Below, piece by piece: positions 5,943 through 12,354 of a stretch of DNA of 17,057 nucleotides; position 1 is the first letter of the stretch, and each line of letters starts with the position of its first letter. The stretch spans positions 1-17,057 of the forward strand of contig DGVK01000142.1 in the NCBI GenBank assembly GCA_002395905.1, in the 5' to 3' direction. Made by a program: the position numbers and the translations under genes. Below the pieces are notes generated by a model that was not told where the DNA came from, did no database searches, and was given only the letters and a program-made list of their open reading frames with translations. This DNA comes from Verrucomicrobia bacterium UBA4286. Its GTDB lineage: Bacteria > Verrucomicrobiota > Kiritimatiellia > RFP12 > UBA1067.

Positions 5943-8630
5943 CTATCGTATGACGATCATCAGTCCGTTGACAGGCTTGAGCAAGATTGAGTTGCCCTTC
6001 GTCACGACACGCCACCGTTCGACATTTTCCGTAGAACCTTCGGGGAAGGCGAGTTCAATATTGCCAAGAAGTGCAAGCGTCTTTTTGCATTCGAGCAGCG
6101 TCGCGCCGTTTCCGTTGCGGTATTGCGCCAGGTTCTCAGGATCGGTCACGACGATCTTAACGCCGTTGACAAGCGTGATGTTTTGATCAACGGTCAGGTG
6201 CCGTCCTTCGAAGATGTCGGCGGCGGTGCATTCGATGCGGTCGGTGACCGTGAAGTCTCCGTATGACGTCGCGCCTGCGCCCGCGATGAACGGCACAGTG
6301 ACCGCTGTATGCATCTCCTCGAAAGTAAGTGTCGCGCCATTGGCAATCGTCACGCCTGCACCCATCGGCATCCCGCACTGCGGCGCGGTCGCATTATGAA
6401 AGCCGAGTATGCCCTCCTCGACAGTGACATCGCCCTTAAACGTGTTCGCGCCATACATGTTGAGACGCCGGGCGCCGCGTTTAGTGAAACCTTTCCATCC
6501 GCTCGACGGCTGATCTTCAAGCGTTACCGTCGCGGTGTAGTCCTGCGAAAGACCGCCGCCGGAAAGCTCAGCCGACGCAGATGTGTAACCCCAGCCCGGA
6601 CTGGTTACGACGATGTTCGTCACTGTGCGCGTATTGTCGTCGAAAAGCGCGAACGCGCTCGCGCCCACGCCATCGCCGGTGATCGTCACAAGCGGAGAGC
6701 CTGCGAGCCTCTTCTCGGATGAGAGATCTGGCATCGCAATCGCCGCGACACGCCTGCCCGTTTCAGCCGGAGAGGTGAATGATATGTGCATCCAGACAGC
6801 GCCGTCGCCAGACACGGAAGAAGTATCGACGGCAAACCCGCCTTCGTAAACCGTGGATTGTGTCGGCCTGCGAAATTCGTCGGAGCCGTTGGAGAAATGC
6901 GCTTGGCTAAGGCGTGGCTTGATTACGCCGCCGTTGAGATTGAAATACCAGTTGTAATTGCTGGAAACTCGATACAGGCGACTTGCCTCAAGCGTTCCGC
7001 CGTCATTGAGATTGACGAATGCCGATGCGACTGCATTCGTCCACAGAAAGCGCAGCCACGTGCCGACTTTCATAAGCGAGCCTCTGCCTGCAACAGTCAC
7101 TTCGCCGCGTCCGGCGTAATTGCGGCTCGCGCTGTCGCCGAAATCGAAGCCTTCGTCTACATCTACCACGGCTCCGCCGTTCTGGAACCACGCGAGCGGT
7201 CCTGCGCGGTAGGCGAAAGCGATGTTGTCCGAGTTGTTGAATGCCGCCGTGCCGCCGGAGAGCGAAAACGCCGCCTTGCCGTTTACGCCGAGGAGGGTGG
7301 TTTTCTTCGATCCGTCCGCCAGCGCCGTCAGTGAAAGACTTCCTCCGCTCTGACCGACGTAGCCGTAGCTCCCGACAGCGCTGGCCATGCGATCGAGCGC
7401 GGCATCACCAGTGCACCAGTGCGACGCGCCGCCGCGCTGGTAGATGGCGCCCGTGCCTTCTCCGCCGACGCGCAATGCGTAGTTTGTCACAATTGAACCG
7501 TCCTCGACGGAAACCGCGCCGTAAGTGCCAGCAGTTTCGCCGACATAAAAGCGGGTCTGCCCATAACCAGCGGCAGACAGTTTCCCGACCAGTTCAGAGG
7601 CACCGGAAATCCCCACAAACGCGCCGGTCTCGTTTTCGACGGTAACGCGGGCGGTTGCGGTATTCGTAACGACCGCCTCGACGAACGATACGCTGCCTTT
7701 GCCGTTGACCGTAAGTGCGCCGCCCAAAGTGACCGGACCGTTGGCGAACGACATGACAGCGTTGGAATCGGAAGCATTCACTGTGAGTGCGCCTGCGGCG
7801 GTTACTGGCCCGGCAAGCCGGTTGCGCGGCGGGTCCGCCGTGTTTGAGTCGTCCGAAACCACGGTCGCGTTGCCTACGGCCACCACGGACCAGGCGAGCG
7901 GGCCGGAATGCCGCAGTATCAATGTTGTACCGTTCTTGAGAGTGATCTTGTTTGAGCTGCCGCCTCCCTTAAGCGCATTGCCGTTGTGCAGAAAGAGCGT
8001 TCCTCCCTCGATGACTATATTGCCGGGGTTCGCCGTAGTGCCGTCCGCACCGTATGCAAAAGTGTTGTTACAGTAGAGGATGCCGGTGGAGGCTTTCGTG
8101 AGCGTGAAGCCGTTGAGATTAAGCTGCCCGGAGTTTGAATCGAAACCCGTCTGCGTGCCGAGGACAATGCGGGCGTCTGCCGCAAGAGTTATTTTTCCGA
8201 ATAGGGTGTTGAGTGTTTTAAGTGAACCGTTTCGCCGTATGGCGCCGCGATTGTCGCTTGCGCCCGTGCCGGCGATTACGATTTCGGTCTGCGGTATCTT
8301 GCCGACGGAATCCTCGCTCCATGAAAGGTCCAGCGTCGCGCCAGAGCGAACCGTGATCTTCGTCGGCGCACCGAAGCTGTTGGGAGTTGTCTTGACCTTA
8401 AGCTCACCCTCGCGGATTTCGATTTCGCCAGTGAAGGAGCCGGTCATGTCGCCCAGGTCGAGCGTTGTCACGCCTTTGCCGGTCTTTACAACCTTCGAGG
8501 CTGCGGCATATGCAGTCGTGTTGTTGTAGGTGTTCGCAGACGAACCCCCTCCGACGTCAATCTCGCCCGCAACAGCTCCGAGAGCAAAAACCGCCGCAAC
8601 AACACTCACTTTTTCTCTTACAGACTTCAT
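5943..8630 (-). CDS. Large secreted surface protein with autotransporter-associated beta-strand repeats
   Basis: This is an 895-residue exported protein. ATG 8630 has AAAGGAG 7 nt upstream; an earlier in-frame start at 8675 adds 15 charged residues and lacks a site. The signal peptide is MKSVREKVSVVAAVFALGAVAG. The rest is Gly/Ser/Thr/Asn/Val-rich and consistent with a beta-helix. Clear PATR-like (TIGR02601/PF12951) repeats occur near residues 40-100 (VVKTGKGVTTLDLGDMTGSF) and 711-745 (FTKRGARRLNMYGANTF), with shorter cycles such as GALTVNGKGSVSF between. There is no terminal 12-strand autotransporter barrel; the protein ends in a beta segment and the tail GLMIVIR. Such proteins are usually cell-surface or extracellular scaffolds or adhesins. 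It opens the sialidase operon, so binding or displaying enzymes at the glycan is a reasonable guess. No catalytic motif is recognised. Confidence 0.85.
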   Translation of the reverse strand: MKSVREKVSVVAAVFALGAVAGEIDVGGGSSANTYNNTTAYAAASKVVKTGKGVTTLDLGDMTGSFTGEIEIREGELKVKTTPNSFGAPTKITVRSGATLDLSWSEDSVGKIPQTEIVIAGTGASDNRGAIRRNGSLKTLNTLFGKITLAADARIVLGTQTGFDSNSGQLNLNGFTLTKASTGILYCNNTFAYGADGTTANPGNIVIEGGTLFLHNGNALKGGGSSNKITLKNGTTLILRHSGPLAWSVVAVGNATVVSDDSNTADPPRNRLAGPVTAAGALTVNASDSNAVMSFANGPVTLGGALTVNGKGSVSFVEAVVTNTATARVTVENETGAFVGISGASELVGKLSAAGYGQTRFYVGETAGTYGAVSVEDGSIVTNYALRVGGEGTGAIYQRGGASHWCTGDAALDRMASAVGSYGYVGQSGGSLSLTALADGSKKTTLLGVNGKAAFSLSGGTAAFNNSDNIAFAYRAGPLAWFQNGGAVVDVDEGFDFGDSASRNYAGRGEVTVAGRGSLMKVGTWLRFLWTNAVASAFVNLNDGGTLEASRLYRVSSNYNWYFNLNGGVIKPRLSQAHFSNGSDEFRRPTQSTVYEGGFAVDTSSVSGDGAVWMHISFTSPAETGRRVAAIAMPDLSSEKRLAGSPLVTITGDGVGASAFALFDDNTRTVTNIVVTSPGWGYTSASAELSGGGLSQDYTATVTLEDQPSSGWKGFTKRGARRLNMYGANTFKGDVTVEEGILGFHNATAPQCGMPMGAGVTIANGATLTFEEMHTAVTVPFIAGAGATSYGDFTVTDRIECTAADIFEGRHLTVDQNITLVNGVKIVVTDPENLAQYRNGNGATLLECKKTLALLGNIELAFPEGSTENVERWRVVTKGNSILLKPVNGLMIVIR

Positions 8631-8685
8631 TTTTTCGCTCCTTTGTTTTCGTGGATGTTCATGCGCATCGCGCAAGGATGCTGGT

Positions 8686-8742
8686 ATTGTAGCATGTTAT
8701 CGCGCCGATCTTGTCCAATCGGTGGAATATTTTTTTATTGAA
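8686..8742 (-). promoter_or_regulatory. Extended -10 promoter with A-tract for the sialidase operon
   Basis: On the minus strand TGC is followed by TACAAT (8691-8686), an extended -10 element. I see no good -35. An A/T-rich block including seven consecutive As (complement of 8730-8736) lies about 50-60 bp upstream of the predicted start near 8679, where an UP element would sit. The leader to ATG 8630 would be about 50 nt. The 132-bp gap from 8631 to 8762 holds nothing else I can recognise. Confidence 0.6.
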
Positions 8743-8762
8743 CAGCTCTCCGCAGGAGGTCG

Positions 8763-9680
8763 CTATGCGCTGCGGAAGGAGGACGGTGTGCGCCCGGTTA
8801 TGGACTTGAATGCGGTGGAGAAATACTGAGAACTCGCGAATCTAAGGGTGTGGGCAATTGCTTCGATGCTCATTCTGCCCTCTCGCAGCAGCGCTTCCGC
8901 CTTGCGGACGCGGCAGGCCATCAGATGGGCATGCGGAGGCAGTCCCGCAACGCACTTGAACTGCCGGGAAAACATATTGGGGGAAAGGCCGACGCTGCGG
9001 CTCATCGCGTCCAGCGAATAATCAGCGGTCGGATCAGTCTCCATGCGGTGCATCCATTCGGCGACGCCCGGAAGAATGTGCTGCCGGACGCTGGATTCCG
9101 CCGCCTCAACAACGGCAAAAATCAATTCCTGGCATGAAAGCCGAAGCGCCGCCTTGCGGCGCACGGGCGACCATTCACGGCGGTCGTATATCTCGAAGCA
9201 GCGTTCGAACGTATCCCGCAGCGTTTTCCCGGAGGTTTGAAAACGTCTGGGCAACAACATGAGGGCCGAGCATATCCATCGTGTCTCTTCAAGCGTCAAC
9301 CCTGCCATGCATCTGCCCGCTCCAGGCAGGTGCACAAGAATGCGGTAGACAAAAAGGCCTTTTGGGTTTGACGTCAAGCAATGAGGTTCGTCAGCGCGAG
9401 AAACGAAAACGTCTCCAGGAACAAAAGGGAATTCCCTGCTTGGTGTGCGAAATGCCAATCTCCCTTTGACGCAGTAGGCGATTTCGACGCATCCAGCATG
9501 TATGTGAAAAAGCGGCCCGCATGAAAAAACACGACATTCGCGTCGCGACAGAACTTCTGCAAACGGCACGCCTTCGCTGCGCAGATCAAGAACCCGTTCT
9601 CCGGGTTCGTCTCTATACCGCGTCGTCTCGGATTTCCACTCTCCGACTTCTTCCCCCCGGTTTTTACGCTTTTTATTCAT
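8763..9680 (-). CDS. AraC-family transcriptional regulator
   Basis: From ATG 9680 this is a 305-residue regulator. The N-terminal half is a cupin-type sensor (GPLFHIHAGCVEIAYCVKG, FVPGDVFVSRADEPH), as in AraC-like sugar regulators. The C-terminal ~100 residues carry the two helix-turn-helix units: YSLDAMSRSVGLSPNMFSRQFK and MSIEAIAHTLRFASSQYFSTAFK, ending in GRTPSSFRSA. The start is uncertain: ATG 9680 (16 nt after the GH43 stop) and ATG 9695 (1 nt after it) both have weak ribosome binding sites, and either implies coupling to the GH43 gene. It is the last gene of the second operon and lies immediately upstream of the first operon's promoter, so it may control one or both. Inducer unknown. 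Confidence 0.88.
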   Translation of the reverse strand: MNKKRKNRGEEVGEWKSETTRYRDEPGERVLDLRSEGVPFAEVLSRRECRVFSCGPLFHIHAGCVEIAYCVKGRLAFRTPSREFPFVPGDVFVSRADEPHCLTSNPKGLFVYRILVHLPGAGRCMAGLTLEETRWICSALMLLPRRFQTSGKTLRDTFERCFEIYDRREWSPVRRKAALRLSCQELIFAVVEAAESSVRQHILPGVAEWMHRMETDPTADYSLDAMSRSVGLSPNMFSRQFKCVAGLPPHAHLMACRVRKAEALLREGRMSIEAIAHTLRFASSQYFSTAFKSITGRTPSSFRSA

Positions 9681-9696
9681 GCTGCACGCCGCCATA

Positions 9697-10683
9697 TTAC
9701 GGATTAATGCGCAGCGCTGCGCCTGTGTCCTCAATCTCAAAAAGCGCCATACGTTCGGCAGGCGTGACATTGGGCTGGTGGAGCGTCAACATCAGACGTC
9801 CGTCGAATGCTTTGAATATCATGCCGTGTCCACCGTCCTTTCTGAAAAGAAGTTCGTCCTTAGACCATGGCCCGGCAATCCTGCCGCCAGGTGATGTACG
9901 CGCAAAAATGCAGTAATCCGACCCTTCCTTGTCAGTGCGCTTCATCGCGTTCGACCATATCATATAGAGTGCGCCGCTTTTCTCTGAGCGCCAAAGGAAC
10001 GGGCCGTCCGTTACACACCCCGCGCCGACCATAGCTTCAGACGCACTGAACAGCACCGTCGGTGCAGCAGTGAACGAGGCGAAATCTGGAGCAAGCGGCG
10101 CATAACACATCAAACCGTCTTTCATCTGACACCATTCATGACAGAAGACCATATAAGGCCGACCATCCTCGACATAGAGCGAGCCGTCGAGAGTCATCCA
10201 GTCTCGCGGCGGAACAGGGCCGTTCTTGACCGGAGTGAAAGGCCCTGTTGGACTTTCTGCCTTGTACACCCATACTCCGCGCGGAGCGAGAAATTTCTCC
10301 CTGCCAGCAACAAGCAAGGCGGGTTCATACGCGCCCTGTCCGAGCGTCAATGTCACAAAAAGATAGTAGACACCGTTGTGCTTGTGCACTTCGGGAGCCC
10401 ACACCATCGCCACGGGCGTATCACCCGCGACGCGCATTACCTGAGTCTTTCCTGTCCAATGCTCAAGATCAGCGCTTCGACGAACACAAACGCCTTGTAC
10501 GCCATTCAGCGATCCGGATTCGTACAGGTAATACACGCCACGCTCTGCAAGAATGAACGGATCACGAATACGAAAGTCCGTCCGGGCGAACGGTGTTTCA
10601 AGAGGTGTTATTCCCGCGAAACCGCAAGTCGCATTGAGCACGACGGTCAAAAGAGCCGTTGCGCCAACAATTGATTTATTCAT
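9697..10683 (-). CDS. Secreted GH43-family glycosidase
   Basis: This is a 328-residue protein with signal peptide MNKSIVGATALLTVVLNATCGFAG, followed directly by a five-bladed-propeller GH43 domain. Visible landmarks are the catalytic base Asp41 in FRIRDPFIL, WAPEVH (95-100), the pKa-modulating Asp166 in TLDGSLYVEDG, and GGHGMIF (284-290) with LHQPN (301-305). At the general-acid position the sequence is VTDGPFLW with Asp226, not the textbook EGP; from memory some GH43 subfamilies share this TDGPFL form. Likely activities are arabinofuranosidase, xylosidase or galactosidase. Start ATG 10683 has AAGGAG upstream; an ATG at 10725 overlaps the -10 of the promoter and cannot be the start of that transcript. 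The gene is followed closely by the AraC regulator. Confidence 0.9.
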   Translation of the reverse strand: MNKSIVGATALLTVVLNATCGFAGITPLETPFARTDFRIRDPFILAERGVYYLYESGSLNGVQGVCVRRSADLEHWTGKTQVMRVAGDTPVAMVWAPEVHKHNGVYYLFVTLTLGQGAYEPALLVAGREKFLAPRGVWVYKAESPTGPFTPVKNGPVPPRDWMTLDGSLYVEDGRPYMVFCHEWCQMKDGLMCYAPLAPDFASFTAAPTVLFSASEAMVGAGCVTDGPFLWRSEKSGALYMIWSNAMKRTDKEGSDYCIFARTSPGGRIAGPWSKDELLFRKDGGHGMIFKAFDGRLMLTLHQPNVTPAERMALFEIEDTGAALRINP

Positions 10684-10723
10684 TTCCCGGATTCTCCTTA
10701 TTGCACCTCTCACGACGGTTTTC

Positions 10724-10753
10724 ATTATATCATTTTTACACGCTTAGGGGCAA
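10724..10753 (-). promoter_or_regulatory. Internal promoter before the GH43-araC pair
   Basis: On the minus strand TGA is followed by TATAAT (10729-10724), and TTGCCC (10753-10748) lies 18 bp further upstream, inside the 3' end of the six-hairpin enzyme gene. The predicted start is near 10717, giving a leader of about 34 nt before ATG 10683. It would allow the GH43 and AraC genes to be expressed apart from the operon's first two genes. Confidence 0.65.
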
Positions 10754-12336
10754 CCCCCGGCTCGTGACCGTTCGGGGCGGGCAGGCTTGGGACGAGAGGT
10801 CGCGCACGACGAGCGGCACCTGTCGGCGACAGCGAGGAATTCCAGCCGGTCGGCAACATAGACCATGCAGTTGACCCAGTCGCTGCCGCGACGCGAATCG
10901 AAATATGTCGGAATCGTTCCGTCGTCGCGCTGCCGGCGCGTAAGACTGTCCGCGAGCGCCCTGGCTTTCTCGAGATAGAGCTCGTCGCCAGTCGCGCGGT
11001 ATGTCGCGGCGAACGCGCCGATCATATCTCCCATGGACGCATCGATCGGAGTATAGTAGTCATACTGTTCGAGCGCCGTGGGCGTCTTCCAGTTCTTCCA
11101 GTCCATTACGTGCACTGGATCGCTCCACACCACGAACTGGTCTTCGCACCAGTCCACGATCTCTTTCGCCTCGGCTGTGCGCCCCAGCTCGAAAAGCCTG
11201 AGCGCCGTGTCGACGGCGACGCCTTTTTGCAGGTTCTTGTAAGGAGGCGCCGGGTCCATGTCTTCGAACTGTCCGTCCCAGTTCCACGTCTTCAGCGGCC
11301 CGTTCTGCACATATGCGAAAGCCCTGTCGCGCGCGGCGGCGAACGAACCGTCGCCTGTCGCGGCGAACGCGCGGTCGAACGCTCCGAGCAGATAGCGGTC
11401 CGGCACAAGTCTGTTCGAGCGCACCGGCGCGCCGTCGCTCTCGCGCACCTTGAGCGGCCATGTGCCGTCCTCGCCTTGAAGCCTCGCGTATGTGCGCATG
11501 ATGGCGAGCGCGGCTTCACGGTACTTCACATCGCCGGTCGCCTCCGCAAGATCGAAGTATGCGTTCGCGGCGTGCGCGGGATAGCCGAGCATGTTCTGGC
11601 CGGAGTATTTCACGGCGACGTCGCGACGGTCGCCCCAGTATGTCGGCGGAAAGAACGCGAGCGGCGCCTGCGCGCCCTGGCTGTGCGCCAGAAGCCAGTC
11701 GGCCATCTTGCGGGCGACGGCCAACGCGCCTTCCGCATCTTCCGGCGCATATTTCGCGTGGCGGCAGAGCGCGCGGATCATCGAGCTTAAGATCTTCGCC
11801 GGATAGCAGTACAGGTCGTAACCCTGCGGCGGACCGTCGCTCGTCTTCCACATCTGCACATGCGGCATTCTGTAAACGGCCGCGTAAACCCGACGCGCTG
11901 AGGCGCGGCAGTCCGGCGCACCTGCGGGGTATGGGCCGTGAAACACGGCTGCGCGGTAGAAAGCGCGCCCGCCGCAACCGTCCACCTGCAGGGAATAATA
12001 GCCCGGCGCGAGCGCGTCCCACACAGCGGCGGGAACAGGCGACCACGGCTTCGCCGACGTCCACGTCGCAACCTTTTCCTTGTTCGTAGTCAGCGAAAAT
12101 CGGTATTCTTTGAAACCATCGACCTCTTTGAAGTCGAACGCCGGCGGATGGATGAACGCCTTGGAGTGAGCGTTCCAGAACGGACGCTCCCCCGGAACGC
12201 CCGCACGGACAGGCTCGCTGGCCTGTTCGCGGGCGGCCGCGTTGACACGCGCCCAGTAAGCCTCGTCGCGCGAAGCGCCGACGGCGGACGCCGCCACCGC
12301 AAAAACGCATATCGACAAAAGCACATTGCCTCTCAT
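10744..12336 (-). CDS. Secreted six-hairpin (alpha/alpha) glycan-active enzyme, unknown specificity
   Basis: This is a 530-residue exported protein (signal MRGNVLLSICVFAVAASAVGA) with start ATG 12336 behind GGAGGAGAA, 18 bp after the preceding stop. Residues about 50-125 look like the small beta domain found at the N-terminus of some heparinase-II-like and related lyases (PPAFDFKEVDGFKEYRFSL, KPWSPVPAAVWDALAPGYYSL). Residues about 150-505 are repeated helix pairs with aromatic-rich loops (GQNMLGYPAHAANAYFDLAEATGD, GTWPLKV, MGDMIGAFAATYRATGD, GSDWVNCMVYVADRL), typical of the six-hairpin glycosidase/lyase superfamily that includes GH88/105, AGE epimerases and several polysaccharide lyases. I cannot assign a family or catalytic residues. 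The last ~25 residues are a basic, Cys/Pro/Arg-rich tail unlike the rest. It is co-transcribed with the DNRLRE protein and probably acts on the same polysaccharide. Confidence 0.72.
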   Translation of the reverse strand: MRGNVLLSICVFAVAASAVGASRDEAYWARVNAAAREQASEPVRAGVPGERPFWNAHSKAFIHPPAFDFKEVDGFKEYRFSLTTNKEKVATWTSAKPWSPVPAAVWDALAPGYYSLQVDGCGGRAFYRAAVFHGPYPAGAPDCRASARRVYAAVYRMPHVQMWKTSDGPPQGYDLYCYPAKILSSMIRALCRHAKYAPEDAEGALAVARKMADWLLAHSQGAQAPLAFFPPTYWGDRRDVAVKYSGQNMLGYPAHAANAYFDLAEATGDVKYREAALAIMRTYARLQGEDGTWPLKVRESDGAPVRSNRLVPDRYLLGAFDRAFAATGDGSFAAARDRAFAYVQNGPLKTWNWDGQFEDMDPAPPYKNLQKGVAVDTALRLFELGRTAEAKEIVDWCEDQFVVWSDPVHVMDWKNWKTPTALEQYDYYTPIDASMGDMIGAFAATYRATGDELYLEKARALADSLTRRQRDDGTIPTYFDSRRGSDWVNCMVYVADRLEFLAVADRCRSSCATSRPKPARPERSRAGGCP

Positions 12337-12354
12337 TTCTCCTCCGGAACCACT

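Noticed and set aside
5943..8630. Classical type V autotransporter.
   Set aside because: There is no C-terminal beta-barrel domain and the protein does not end in an aromatic residue, so only the passenger-type repeats are present.
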